Below, in pieces: positions 45,837 to 55,050 of a DNA stretch of 64,000 nt (the first letter of the stretch is position 1; every line of letters begins with the position of its first letter). The stretch covers positions 1 through 64,000 of the forward strand of contig NZ_VUMT01000015.1 of NCBI RefSeq assembly GCF_009696045.1. The letters run 5' to 3'. This DNA is from Velocimicrobium porci. Its GTDB lineage: Bacteria > Bacillota > Clostridia > Lachnospirales > Lachnospiraceae. A model generated the notes under the pieces. It was not told where the DNA came from. It did no database searches and worked only from the letters and a program-made list of their open reading frames with translations. The position numbers and the translations under genes are program-made.

Positions 45837-47711
45837 GTGGCGAAGAAAGAGGAATTACAAATAAGAAAAGGAAATGCGTTTCCACTTGGAGTGACTGAAA
45901 CTGAGAGGGGAATGCAGTTTGCAACGGTAGTTCCGAAAGATTCAGTTTGTAAACTGTTATTATATCGAAGAGGAAAAAAAGAAATAGCATTTGAAATTTT
46001 TTTAGGACAAGAAGTTTGTATCGGTATGGTACGCTCTGTTATTTTATCGGGAATTTCATTTGACGGTTTGGAATATGATTATGAAATAGACGGAAAAATT
46101 ATACCAGACCCTTATGCAAAACGAATAACAGGAAGAGAGCATTGGGCATCGAAAAAATGGAACGAGCAGAGAGGCAGAATAGAATCTCATTTTTTTGACT
46201 GGGGAAATGATAAGGCACCTCATATTCCGTATAATGAGATGATTTTATATCAGATTCATGTAAGGGGATTTACAAAGCATATTTCTTCCGGAGTGACCGG
46301 GCGTGGAACGTTTGAAGGGGTGAAGGAGAAAATTCCTTATTTAAAAAGATTAGGTGTTAATGCGTTATTTTTTCTTCCGATTTACGAATTTGAGGAGCGA
46401 ATGGAACGGGAGAGCAGAAAGATTTATGGAATGCCGGCAGAGTTTAAAGAAACACCGCATGATTTGGATAATATTCATCTAAATTATTGGGGATATACAA
46501 AAAATTCGAATTATTTTGCACCAAAGACTTCTTATGCTTTTGATAAGGAAGAGCCGGATGTTGAGCTAAAATCTCTTATTAAGGAATTGCATCAAAATGA
46601 TATGGAAATTATTTTAGACATGTTTTTCGAGGCAGGAACGAATATGACAATGGTTTTGGATTGCCTTCGATATTGGATTCTTTGTTATCATGTAGATGGA
46701 TTTCGTGTGAATGACAATGTAGTTCCGGTTTCGTTTATTATGCAGGATCCTGTGATTGGAAGTGCAAAGCTTTTTGCTACTTCATGGAATCATGGAAGTA
46801 CAGAAGAGAATTGCAAATTTGCAAATGAAAAGCTGGCTGCAGAGTATAATGATGGTTTTATGAATGATAGTCGGAGATTTTTAAAAGGTGATGAAGGGCA
46901 GGTTAATCCTTTTATATATCGGATGAAGCGTAATCCGGAGTCTTTTGCGGTGATTAATTATGTTACGAATGTGAATGGATTTACCTTAGCAGATTTGGTT
47001 TCTTACGATATGAAACATAATGAAAAAAATGGCGAAGATGGAAGAGATGGGACAGACTATAATTATAGCTGGAATTGTGGTGTTGAGGGAAAGACACGGA
47101 AAAAGTCGATACTTTCTCTTAGAAAAAAGCAAATGAAAAATGCAGTTGTTATGCTATTATTAAGTCAGGGGACACCTATGCTGCTGGCTGGTGATGAATT
47201 TGGAAATTCTCAGGATGGCAATAATAATGCTTATTGTCAGGATAATGGAACATCTTGGCTTAATTGGAAATTACTTGAGAAAAATAGTGATTTGTTTGAA
47301 TTTATACAGAAGCTAATCCTATTAAGAAAAACACACCCCATTCTTCACATGAAAAAAGAATTGAAAGTTATGGATTATGCTCTGCTTGGATGTCCGGACA
47401 TTTCATTTCACGGAACAAAAGCATGGTATCTGGATGCAAGTAATTATAGCCGGGTTTTGGGAATTATGCTGTGTGGAGAGTATGCTTATACAGAATATGG
47501 ACAAAATGATTGCGATTTTTATATTGCATATAATATGCATTGGGAATCACATACCTTTGATTTGCCACGGCTTTTTGGAAAAAAATATTGGGGAAAATTA
47601 TTAGATACAAGCGAAGAAGTAGAAGCGGTACATGAGGTAAAAATGACGTCTTATTTGGTAAAACCAAGAAGTATTGTTATATTTCAATCAAAAATGACAC
47701 CAGAGAACTAG
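45837..47711 (+). CDS. GlgX-like GH13 protein, catalytic residues lost (pseudoenzyme)
   Basis: A 624-residue protein with an N-terminal CBM48-like domain and a GH13 barrel, clearly related to glycogen-debranching GlgX (LNWKLLEKN, DLVSYDMKHN, NYSWNCG). All four GH13 signature regions are changed. Region I reads DMFFEAG instead of DVVYNHT. Region II has Asn292 where the nucleophile Asp belongs (DGFRVN). Region III has Thr315 for the acid/base Glu (ATSW for AEPW). Region IV has Val379-Asn380 for His-Asp (TNVNGF). About 60 residues between regions I and II are missing. Hydrolysis is not expected; glycogen binding or regulation is possible. The GTG start follows GGAGGAAG. Confidence 0.85.
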   Translation: MAKKEELQIRKGNAFPLGVTETERGMQFATVVPKDSVCKLLLYRRGKKEIAFEIFLGQEVCIGMVRSVILSGISFDGLEYDYEIDGKIIPDPYAKRITGREHWASKKWNEQRGRIESHFFDWGNDKAPHIPYNEMILYQIHVRGFTKHISSGVTGRGTFEGVKEKIPYLKRLGVNALFFLPIYEFEERMERESRKIYGMPAEFKETPHDLDNIHLNYWGYTKNSNYFAPKTSYAFDKEEPDVELKSLIKELHQNDMEIILDMFFEAGTNMTMVLDCLRYWILCYHVDGFRVNDNVVPVSFIMQDPVIGSAKLFATSWNHGSTEENCKFANEKLAAEYNDGFMNDSRRFLKGDEGQVNPFIYRMKRNPESFAVINYVTNVNGFTLADLVSYDMKHNEKNGEDGRDGTDYNYSWNCGVEGKTRKKSILSLRKKQMKNAVVMLLLSQGTPMLLAGDEFGNSQDGNNNAYCQDNGTSWLNWKLLEKNSDLFEFIQKLILLRKTHPILHMKKELKVMDYALLGCPDISFHGTKAWYLDASNYSRVLGIMLCGEYAYTEYGQNDCDFYIAYNMHWESHTFDLPRLFGKKYWGKLLDTSEEVEAVHEVKMTSYLVKPRSIVIFQSKMTPEN

Positions 47712-47726
47712 GCTGGTGTCATTTTA
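47691..47726 (+). terminator. Terminator overlapping the end of the GH13-like gene
   Basis: AAAATGACACCAG and CTGGTGTCATTTT form a 13-base stem whose loop contains the TAG stop codon (47709-47711). Confidence 0.85.
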
Positions 47727-47735
47727 AGATTGGGA

Positions 47736-47936
47736 TTATTGATAATTGTGTTCGGCTACGATTTGATCGTATAAATCGAGCTTGCAGTAAGCATTTTTTG
47801 AAAAATGTTTACAGTTTGTGCAGGAAATATCTACATTATCGCTGTAAAGACTTTTAAATGTGTCACTGTCTTTCTTTGGATCAAAGGAAGAACAATGCTC
47901 AGCTACTTTTTCGTAGGTTTTTGAATCTGAACGCAT
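47736..47936 (-). CDS. Small cysteine-rich protein
   Basis: A 66-residue protein with AAAGGAGAT well placed before the ATG. It has four cysteines, one near residue 15 and CTNCKHFSKNAYC in the C-terminal half, plus a conserved-looking LDLYDQIVAEHN end. The CxxC...C array suggests a small zinc site. This type is seen as a hypothetical protein in many clostridia. Function unknown. Confidence 0.68.
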   Translation of the reverse strand: MRSDSKTYEKVAEHCSSFDPKKDSDTFKSLYSDNVDISCTNCKHFSKNAYCKLDLYDQIVAEHNYQ

Positions 47937-48015
47937 AAAGAATCTCCTTTCTGTGGAACATAATTGTAAAATAAATTACTGTTTTATTGTTCCTTAGATG
48001 AGAAAAAATATACAA

Positions 48016-49302
48016 TCAGGCCGTAAAGAAAGCGGTTACAAGTCGGTTGATAGAATCTTGGTCTTTAGCACCCATAAGTTCTCTTGCAGAATGCATTGCA
48101 AGAAGAGGTACGCCAAGATCAATTGTCTTCATTGGAAGCCAAGAAGAAGACAGAGAGCCGAGTGTGCTTCCGCCAGGCATATCCGAACGATTCACATATT
48201 TTTGATATGGAATCTGATAACTTTCACAAAGTTGCTGAATAATTGCAGTTGCTTGTGTATCAGTTGCATATTTTTGACTGGAATTAAGTTTTAATACAAC
48301 ACCGCCATTTAATTGTGTAACGTTCGTTGGATCATTTTTAGATGGATTGTTAGGGTGATATCCATGTGCTACATCAATACTAATCATACAGCTGTTCATA
48401 ATGGAATCGTATAATTGAACGGTTGTCATTGAAAGAGCATCAAAGATTTTTTGAAGTAAAATGTTAGTAATAACCGAATCGGCACCCTGTTTTGTACGGC
48501 TTCCAATTTCTTCGTTATCATATAATGCAATTATCTGTATAACCGATTCGTTAGAGGCATTTACAATTCCGTTTAAACATGCCAATACAGAAGTCATATT
48601 ATCTAATCTTGGTGCAGAAATAAAGTCTTCATTCATTCCTAATATACATGCAGATTCCTGATTGTATACATAGAAATCAAAATCCAAAATATCTTCTTTT
48701 TTTACCTTTAATTCATTTGCAATAAAGGATAAAAAATAATCATTTTTGTTTAATGTTTCATTCATCATTCCGATTAATGGGAGCATATCAGATTGTGGAT
48801 TTAGTTCAATTCCTTTATTGGTGTCCCGATTCATATGAATTGCCAGACTTGGAATTGTCAGGAGTGGGCGTTTGAAATCAATAAAACGGATTTCAGGTTC
48901 AAAGATAGTTTCACTTTTTAAAGCTACTTTACCTGCGACTGATAGTGGGCGGTCAAGCCAGTAACTTCTTGCCAGTCCTCCATAAGTTTCGACATTTACC
49001 CGGAGATAGTTTTTTTCAGAATATTCCGGATGGGGCTTGATTCTCAGACAAGGATGGTCGGTATGAGAAGAAGCAATTCGAAATGTAACATTTTCTTTTA
49101 TATTTTTTCCGATATGGAAAGCAAATAAAGTGGAATCATATAGAGTTACATAATAATTTCCACCTTTTTTTAGCGTCCATGGTTTTCCAATTTCTAATTT
49201 TTCAAAACTTTTTTCTTCTAACATAGAAGCACTCTTCATAATTGCATGAAATGGCGAAGTTGCTGAATCTAAAAATGACAGTAATTGTTCATTTGCATTC
49301 AT
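48016..49302 (-). CDS. M18 family aminopeptidase
   Basis: A 428-residue zinc aminopeptidase of the aspartyl aminopeptidase/ApeB type. Metal-site motifs are SSHTDHPCLRIKP, the NEEIGSRTKQGADS segment with Glu ligands, SIDVAHGYHPN and MPGGSTLGS. Normal length for the family. ATG 49302 (MNANEQLL) has AGAGGGA upstream; the longer frame to 49374 is not supported. It removes N-terminal acidic or neutral residues from peptides in the cytoplasm. Confidence 0.92.
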   Translation of the reverse strand: MNANEQLLSFLDSATSPFHAIMKSASMLEEKSFEKLEIGKPWTLKKGGNYYVTLYDSTLFAFHIGKNIKENVTFRIASSHTDHPCLRIKPHPEYSEKNYLRVNVETYGGLARSYWLDRPLSVAGKVALKSETIFEPEIRFIDFKRPLLTIPSLAIHMNRDTNKGIELNPQSDMLPLIGMMNETLNKNDYFLSFIANELKVKKEDILDFDFYVYNQESACILGMNEDFISAPRLDNMTSVLACLNGIVNASNESVIQIIALYDNEEIGSRTKQGADSVITNILLQKIFDALSMTTVQLYDSIMNSCMISIDVAHGYHPNNPSKNDPTNVTQLNGGVVLKLNSSQKYATDTQATAIIQQLCESYQIPYQKYVNRSDMPGGSTLGSLSSSWLPMKTIDLGVPLLAMHSARELMGAKDQDSINRLVTAFFTA

Positions 49303-49533
49303 AATTGAATCCCTCTTTTCTATATTTAATAAGTTTAAAATACATGGAAAGAATTTTAAACTGCCCAAGGCCATAGGAATATCATATAAGAATTTGAAAA
49401 AAAAGACAAGAAGTATAGATAAAAACTTCTATTTTTTACTAAAAATAGAATTCTATAGTAAAAGATGCTATAATGAGCGTTGTAGCTTTGATATGTGTGA
49501 AAAAGCATAGAAAATAAGGAAAGGATTTATAAA

Positions 49534-50031
49534 ATGGTTGCAGTAAAAATTTTAGATGTGAAGGATTTTATGTCAAAGTTATTGATCGGGGAAGTTTTTG
49601 ACACGTTTTGGATGACAGAGCTGGAAATTTTAACTTCCAATCAGTATAAAATTAATGGGCATTTAAATCAAAGTTGGTATGACCAACAAGAATTGGAATT
49701 ACTTGGAGCAAGAGAATATGCAAAATGGAAAGAAATGAAGCCATTGGCATTTCAAATTATAAAAGGGAATAAAACCCCTCAGGTCTTAAAAGTTGTGTTT
49801 ATGTATCCTAAAAAAGGGATTTTTCATTTTTTAGAAGAAATAAAAAGTTCGTTCAAAGAGGATCAGATTGAAGGATTATTTTTGAATATCCGGTATGAAA
49901 ATAATAATCTTACAATTGTAACGGGAACTTCGATTGCTGTTTTTTCAATGGATAAATCGTTGGAAAAAGAGTGGGATGAAAAGGTAAAAGTATTTTTAAA
50001 AGCGAAAGAAATTGTTTTTGAAGAGATGTAA
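49534..50031 (+). CDS. Uncharacterised protein (DUF5721-like)
   Basis: A 165-residue soluble protein. It reads VAVKILDVKDFMSKLLIGEVFDTF then a mixed alpha/beta region with AKWKEMKPLAFQIIKGNKTP. It resembles the Lachnospiraceae family listed as DUF5721, but I recall that only by pattern. No catalytic motif is visible. AAGGAAAGG precedes the ATG. The capA-type gene begins just after its stop, so they are likely cotranscribed. Confidence 0.6.
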   Translation: MVAVKILDVKDFMSKLLIGEVFDTFWMTELEILTSNQYKINGHLNQSWYDQQELELLGAREYAKWKEMKPLAFQIIKGNKTPQVLKVVFMYPKKGIFHFLEEIKSSFKEDQIEGLFLNIRYENNNLTIVTGTSIAVFSMDKSLEKEWDEKVKVFLKAKEIVFEEM

Positions 50032-50059
50032 TAACTTTTGCTTAGATAGGAGAATGGGA

Positions 50060-51226
50060 TTGAACAAGAAAAAATTAATGTTTCAAATTATATTGTTTCT
50101 GACAGGAGTTGTATGTTTTCTTTTTTTATTTGAACAGCTGAAAAGTCAAAACAGATTGAATAACCGGGAAACAGAGAATATGCAAAAAAGAAATCGTATA
50201 GAGATACAAAAAGAGCATAGTAATGAAGAAGAGAAGTTGATGAAGCAAGATGAAAAACAAGAACAAAAAATAAAAGAAAAGAGGACGTCACTTGCATTTG
50301 TCGGCGATATATTATTTTCGGATGGTGTTTTAGATTGTTATGATAAAGATGGAATTGATGGAATATTGGAATCTTCAGTAGCAGAGCAATTGAGTTCGGC
50401 AGACATTACAATTATAAATAATGAGTTTCCATTCAGTAATCGGGGAAAAAAGGCTGCAGATAAACAATTTACTTTTCGGGTAGATCCAAACAGAGTATCA
50501 ATATTAAATAAGATTGGCGTTGATGTTGCCTCAATTGCAAATAATCACACCCTTGACTTTGGAGTGGATGCCTTGCTTGATACATGTGAAACTTTAAAAA
50601 ATGCAGGAATTGAATACTTAGGGGCAGGGAAAAATTTTGAAGAAGCAAAAGAGATTAAGTATCGAACAATTAATCAACGAACGATTGCATTTATTGCTGC
50701 TTCACGTGTAATTCCTGTCGTAGACTGGAATGCAGGAGTTGACAAGCCGGGGCTATTGACAACTTATGATCCGGCAAATGTACTTGACCTGATTCGTGAG
50801 GCGAAAAATAAAGCAGATGCTGTAATCTTATATGTACACTGGGGATTAGAACGAAAGAACATTCCAGAAGATTATCAGAGAAATCTTGGAAGACAATATA
50901 TTGATGCAGGGGCGGATCTTGTTGTTGGAAGTCATTCACATTGTCTTCAGGGGATTGAATTTTATAAGGATAAGCCGATCGTATATAGCTTAGGGAATTT
51001 TATTTTTGGGACGACAATAGAAAAAACGGTTGTTTTGAAAGTGGTTATTGAAGAAGACGGGCATATGGAACTCTCCGTTCTTCCATGTAAGGCAAATCAT
51101 TTTAAAACAGTTTTAATTAAAGAAAAGGAAGAATTGGATAACTTTTATAAGTTTTACGAAGAAATTTCATATCAAGTTTCATTCGTAGGAGAAACAGAAG
51201 AACGAAGGGTTGTTAGCACTCACTAA
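50060..51226 (+). CDS. CapA family protein (poly-gamma-glutamate synthesis-like)
   Basis: A 388-residue membrane-anchored protein with an N-terminal transmembrane segment (KLMFQIILFLTGVVCFLFLF) and a charged ~50-residue linker. The metallophosphatase-like CapA domain follows: FVGDILFSDG, INNEFPFS, ASIANNHTLDFG, YVHWGLE, GSHSHCLQG and YSLGNFIFG. The metal-binding His/Asp/Asn residues look complete. TTG 50060 is the best start by spacing from AGGAG; ATG 50054 lies only one base from it. No capB or capC is near, so a gamma-glutamate role is doubtful. Its last codons form part of the CIRCE element. Confidence 0.82.
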   Translation: MNKKKLMFQIILFLTGVVCFLFLFEQLKSQNRLNNRETENMQKRNRIEIQKEHSNEEEKLMKQDEKQEQKIKEKRTSLAFVGDILFSDGVLDCYDKDGIDGILESSVAEQLSSADITIINNEFPFSNRGKKAADKQFTFRVDPNRVSILNKIGVDVASIANNHTLDFGVDALLDTCETLKNAGIEYLGAGKNFEEAKEIKYRTINQRTIAFIAASRVIPVVDWNAGVDKPGLLTTYDPANVLDLIREAKNKADAVILYVHWGLERKNIPEDYQRNLGRQYIDAGADLVVGSHSHCLQGIEFYKDKPIVYSLGNFIFGTTIEKTVVLKVVIEEDGHMELSVLPCKANHFKTVLIKEKEELDNFYKFYEEISYQVSFVGETEERRVVSTH

Positions 51227-51239
51227 AAATGAGTGCTAA
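51213..51239. promoter_or_regulatory. CIRCE operator (HrcA binding site)
   Basis: TTAGCACTC-N9-GAGTGCTAA, a perfect match to the CIRCE inverted repeat. It lies before htpG and overlaps the stop codon of the upstream CapA-family gene. HrcA repression of htpG, relieved on heat stress, is the likely meaning. Confidence 0.95.
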
Positions 51240-51246
51240 TTTTTTC

Positions 51247-51275
51247 TTGACATTCGGAACAAACGGTATTAATAT
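51247..51275 (+). promoter_or_regulatory. htpG promoter
   Basis: TTGACA (51247-51252), a 17-base spacer and TAATAT (51270-51275), starting 8 bases after the CIRCE element. CIRCE therefore lies upstream of the -35 box and not over the start point as usual. Confidence 0.75.
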
Positions 51276-51342
51276 TATGTTTATCGAAGAAAAACAAGAA
51301 ATAATTAAAAATAATATATAAGAAATTAAGGAGTGAGTATTT

Positions 51343-53415
51343 ATGTCAATGGAACAAGGAAGCTTGTCAATTAATTCAGAAAATATTTTCCCTATTATTA
51401 AAAAATGGTTATATTCAGACCATGACATTTTTGTAAGAGAATTAGTATCAAATGGCTGTGATGCAATTACAAAATTAAAAAAATTAGAGTTAATGGGCGA
51501 GGCTACCATACCGGAAGATGTTAAATTTAAAGTAGATGTAGAGGTAAATCCGGAAGAAAAAACACTTACTTTTACTGACAATGGTGTTGGTATGACTGCT
51601 GATGAAGTAAAAGAATACATCAATCAAATCGCATTTTCAGGAGCAACTGACTTTTTAGAAAAATATAAAGACAAAGCAAGTGAAGATCAGATTATTGGTC
51701 ATTTTGGACTTGGTTTTTATTCTGCATTTATGGTAGCAGATAAAGTTACAATTGATACACTATCTTATAAAGAAGGTGCAGAATCAGTTCACTGGGAGTC
51801 GGAAGGTGGAACTGAATTTGCAATGGATAAAGGCGAGAAGGCAGAAGTTGGTACAACAATTACATTATATTTAAATGAAGACAGTTATGAATTTTCCAAT
51901 GAATACAGAATCCGTGAAATACTAACAAAATATTGTTCTTTCATGCCGGTTGAGATTTACTTGACAAAGGCAAATGCAGAGCCGGAATATGAAACAATTG
52001 ATGCAAGTGAAGTTCGTGAAGATGATGTTGTAATTGAAAATATCGTGGAAGAAGCGAAGACAGAAGAAAAAGAAAATGAAAATGGAGAAAAGGAAGTTGT
52101 TGAAGTTTCTCCTAGAAAAGAGAAAGCAAAGATTAAGAAACGTCCGGTTTCTTTAAGTGATACAACACCTTTATGGACAAAACATCCAAATGAGTGTACG
52201 GAAGAGGAATACAAAGAATTTTATCGTAATGTATTCCATGATTATAAAGAGCCATTATTCTGGATTCATTTGAATATGGATTATCCATTTAATTTAAAAG
52301 GTATTTTGTATTTCCCAAAACTAAATACCGAATATGATAACTTAGAAGGTGTTATTAAATTATATAATAATCAGGTATTTATTGCAGATAACATTAAAGA
52401 GGTTATCCCAGAATTTTTAATGTTATTAAAAGGTGTGATTGATTGCCCTGATTTACCTTTAAATGTATCAAGAAGTGCATTGCAAAATGATGGCTTTGTT
52501 AAGAAAATCTCAGATTACATCACAAAGAAGGTTGCCGACAAGTTAATTGGAATGTATAAGGTAGACCGTGAAAATTATGAAAAATATTGGGATGATATTA
52601 GTCCATTTATTAAATATGGCTGCTTAAAAGATGATAAATTCCGTGATAAGATGAAAGAGGTTATTATCTTTAAAAACCTGGAAGAAAAATATATCACTTT
52701 GCCTGAGTATGTAGAAGCACAGAAAGACGGCGAAGCTGAAGAGCAAAAGGCAGAGGACGCAACAGTTAATGAAGCAGATAACAATGAATCTGAGGCTGAG
52801 AAAGAAGAAGAACCGGCAGTTGTATACTATGTAACCGATTTACAACAACAGAGCCAGTATATTAATATGTTTAAAGAACAGGGACTTGATGCGTTGATTT
52901 TGACACACAACATTGATCAGCCATTTATTACCCAGTTAGAGCAGGGTGACTTAAAAGTTCGCTTCCAGAGAATTGATGCCGATGTTACAGATACGCTAAA
53001 AGAAGATGTGGATGAAGAAGCATTAAAAGAAGAAACGGATACATTGACAGAAGTATTTAAAAAAGCACTTGGAAAAGAGAATTTATTAGTTAAGGTTGAA
53101 AAATTGAAAAATGAATCAATTGCTTCTATGATTACATTATCTGAAGAAAGCAGAAGAATGCAGGATATGATGAAAATGTATGCTATGGGAGGAATGGATC
53201 CGGCAATGTTTGGCGGTCAAGGCGAAACGTTAGTTTTAAATGCTAATAACCAACTTGTTCAATACATTTTTGAGCATAAAGATGGTGAAAATGTTGACAT
53301 GTTCTGTCAGCAGTTATATGATTTGGCATTATTAAGTAATAAACCATTAACAGCAGAAGCAATGACGAATTTTATTGCAAGAAGTAATAAGATCATGATG
53401 CTTTTGGCAAAATAG
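51343..53415 (+). CDS. htpG: Molecular chaperone HtpG (Hsp90)
   Basis: A 690-residue Hsp90 with the GHKL ATPase domain: RELVSNGCDAITKL, DNGVGMT, GHFGLGFYSAFMV and GTTITLYL. The middle domain follows (NLKGILYFPKLN, LPLNVSRSALQND) and then the C-terminal dimerisation domain. It is longer than E. coli HtpG (624) because of two acidic linkers, about residues 235-265 and 460-490, a layout seen in clostridial members. Regulated by the upstream CIRCE. GGAGTGAG precedes the ATG. Confidence 0.97.
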   Translation: MSMEQGSLSINSENIFPIIKKWLYSDHDIFVRELVSNGCDAITKLKKLELMGEATIPEDVKFKVDVEVNPEEKTLTFTDNGVGMTADEVKEYINQIAFSGATDFLEKYKDKASEDQIIGHFGLGFYSAFMVADKVTIDTLSYKEGAESVHWESEGGTEFAMDKGEKAEVGTTITLYLNEDSYEFSNEYRIREILTKYCSFMPVEIYLTKANAEPEYETIDASEVREDDVVIENIVEEAKTEEKENENGEKEVVEVSPRKEKAKIKKRPVSLSDTTPLWTKHPNECTEEEYKEFYRNVFHDYKEPLFWIHLNMDYPFNLKGILYFPKLNTEYDNLEGVIKLYNNQVFIADNIKEVIPEFLMLLKGVIDCPDLPLNVSRSALQNDGFVKKISDYITKKVADKLIGMYKVDRENYEKYWDDISPFIKYGCLKDDKFRDKMKEVIIFKNLEEKYITLPEYVEAQKDGEAEEQKAEDATVNEADNNESEAEKEEEPAVVYYVTDLQQQSQYINMFKEQGLDALILTHNIDQPFITQLEQGDLKVRFQRIDADVTDTLKEDVDEEALKEETDTLTEVFKKALGKENLLVKVEKLKNESIASMITLSEESRRMQDMMKMYAMGGMDPAMFGGQGETLVLNANNQLVQYIFEHKDGENVDMFCQQLYDLALLSNKPLTAEAMTNFIARSNKIMMLLAK

Positions 53416-53436
53416 AGATAGACTTTAAACACTGGA

Positions 53437-53500
53437 TAAAAACTGCTACAAGATACTAAGTTATAAAATAGTATTTTGTGGCAGTTCTTTGTTTTTTATC
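53437..53500 (+). terminator. htpG terminator
   Basis: AACTGCTACAA...ATACTA pairs with TAGTAT..TTGTGGCAGTT, followed by CTTTGTTTTTT. Confidence 0.75.
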
Positions 53501-53543
53501 AGATTTTGTTGTTCTATTTGTCGAAAAGAAGTAGAATAAAAAA

Positions 53544-53572
53544 TTGACTTAGGTATTTAAGTATGCTATCAT
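53544..53572 (+). promoter_or_regulatory. degV promoter
   Basis: TTGACT (53544-53549), 17-base spacer, TATCAT (53567-53572), about 55 bases before the gene. Confidence 0.6.
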
Positions 53573-53627
53573 ATATGGTAATGAATACTACATGTGATAG
53601 TAAAAGAAGTTATAGGAGGTGCGTTTC

Positions 53628-54461
53628 ATGTCATATCGAATTATAGGAGATAGCTGTACTGACTTGACAAGAGAGCAGAGGAAATCAGGAGATTACTATT
53701 TGGTACCACTTACGTTGGAAATAGGAGAAGACAGTTTCATTGATGACGAAACATTTGACCAGAAAAAATTTATAGAGAAAATGGCAGCTTATCCGGAAGT
53801 GCCAAAGTCAGCATGTCCTGCACCAGAAGCATATATGGAATTATTTGAACAGGCAGATGACATTTATGTGGTGACATTATCTTCTAAATTGAGTGGCTCA
53901 TATAATTGTGCCGAGCTGGCAAAGAACTTATATTTGGAACAGCATGAAAAGAATATTGCAATTATTGATTCAAAATCTGCTTCTTGTGGGCAGGCATTAA
54001 TTGCAGGCAAAATAAAAGAGCTTGTTGACAGTGGATTGTCTTTTAATGAGGTTGTGGAACAAGTGAGCTGTTATAGAGATGAAATGAATACAATGTTTGT
54101 TTTAGAATCTTTAGATAACCTTCGTAAAAATGGAAGACTTTCTAATATCAAAGCATTGCTTGCCAATGCACTTAACATAAAGCCAGTTATGGGTTCGACA
54201 GATGAAGGTTCAATTACTCAGTTAGATCAAGGAAGAGGTATGAAGCGTGCATTAAGTAAAATGGTTGACATAATTGCGAAAAATGTTAAGAACCCGGAAA
54301 AGAAGATGCTGGCAATTGCACATTGCAATAATTTAGAACGTGCTGAATTCGTAAGAGAACAAATCTTGCAAAAAATTCCTTTTCAAAAAGTAACAATTGC
54401 AGATACAGCAGGGGTCAGCACGCTTTATGCGAATGATGGAGGAATTATAATCGCATATTAA
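53628..54461 (+). CDS. DegV family fatty-acid-binding protein
   Basis: A 277-residue protein of the DegV/FakB type. It opens with IIGDSCTDLT, carries KSACPAPEAY and VVTLSSKLSGSYNCA, IIDSKSASCGQ, and LRKNGRLSNIKALLANALNIKPV. These line the fatty-acid and phosphate sites. FakB proteins present fatty acids to the kinase FakA for phospholipid synthesis; no fakA is adjacent. ATG 53628 is chosen because AGGAGG lies 8 bases upstream. Confidence 0.9.
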   Translation: MSYRIIGDSCTDLTREQRKSGDYYLVPLTLEIGEDSFIDDETFDQKKFIEKMAAYPEVPKSACPAPEAYMELFEQADDIYVVTLSSKLSGSYNCAELAKNLYLEQHEKNIAIIDSKSASCGQALIAGKIKELVDSGLSFNEVVEQVSCYRDEMNTMFVLESLDNLRKNGRLSNIKALLANALNIKPVMGSTDEGSITQLDQGRGMKRALSKMVDIIAKNVKNPEKKMLAIAHCNNLERAEFVREQILQKIPFQKVTIADTAGVSTLYANDGGIIIAY

Positions 54462-54504
54462 GAATTACTATTTGATGAAAAATTTTTAGAATTAAAAAAA
54501 ATAC

Positions 54505-54533
54505 TTGCGTTATAGATAGGAAGTTAGTATAAT
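54505..54533 (+). promoter_or_regulatory. tRNA-Thr promoter
   Basis: TTGCGT (54505-54510), 17-base spacer, TATAAT (54528-54533), 34 bases before the tRNA. Confidence 0.65.
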
Positions 54534-54566
54534 AATAAGAGTGGTGCAAGTCACTCTTATTAAGTT

Positions 54567-54639
54567 GCTTTCGTAGCTCAGTTGGTAGAGCACTTCACTC
54601 GTAATGAAGGGGTCGTGGGTTCGAGTCCCATCGAAAGCT
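54567..54639 (+). tRNA. tRNA-Thr (CGT)
   Basis: A 73-base cloverleaf with acceptor GCTTTCG/CGAAAGC, anticodon loop CTCGTAA (anticodon CGT, reading ACG) and T arm GGTTCGAGTCC. CCA is not encoded. A decayed mobile region begins after it, but I see no duplicated 3' end. Confidence 0.96.
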
Positions 54640-54656
54640 TGATAAAAACCCTTGTA

Positions 54657-54713
54657 AATAGAGGAATACAGCGATTTTAGGAAAAATAAAAAAGCTGTAT
54701 TTCTCTATTTTTT
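54657..54713 (+). terminator. tRNA-Thr terminator
   Basis: AATAGAGGAATACAGC pairs with GCTGTATTTCTCTATT across an A-rich loop, followed by TTTT. Confidence 0.8.
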
Positions 54714-54789
54714 GGTTTAGGTGGTGAAATCTTTGTACATGGGTTACTATCAATCATTTGCCATTTGACAGAGTCATTTAGCATACTAC

Positions 54790-55050
54790 TTAATATTTTT
54801 TGATTGCTTGAAATCTACCACGTTTAACACTTGATTCAATAGTTTTCCTACTACAGTTAAGAATTTCAGCGGATTCGTTTGTATTAATTATATTTTACAA
54901 AATTCACAAAGTCACACATAGATAAAGGAGTCTCCGTTCCATTCTCCCAAAGTTCACTTTCAGACCAATCTAAATCCTCATTCCAACTTATTCCGTAACC
55001 ACTAGGTTCAACTGTTATTTGCCATACCCAGTATATAATTTTAGCACTTT
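54790..55050 (-). pseudogene. Frameshifted DUF2442-like/HTH gene remnant
   Basis: On the minus strand one frame reads WQITVEPSGYGISWNEDLD then ELWENGTETPLSMCDFVNF and stops near 54884. The next frame continues with NTNESAEILNCSRKTIESSV then KRGRFQAIKKY and stops at 54790. The first part looks like the DUF2442 antitoxin-type strand pair; the second is a helix-turn-helix. A one-base shift separates them and no start is clear, so this is a broken gene. Its usual toxin partner is absent. Confidence 0.55.
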
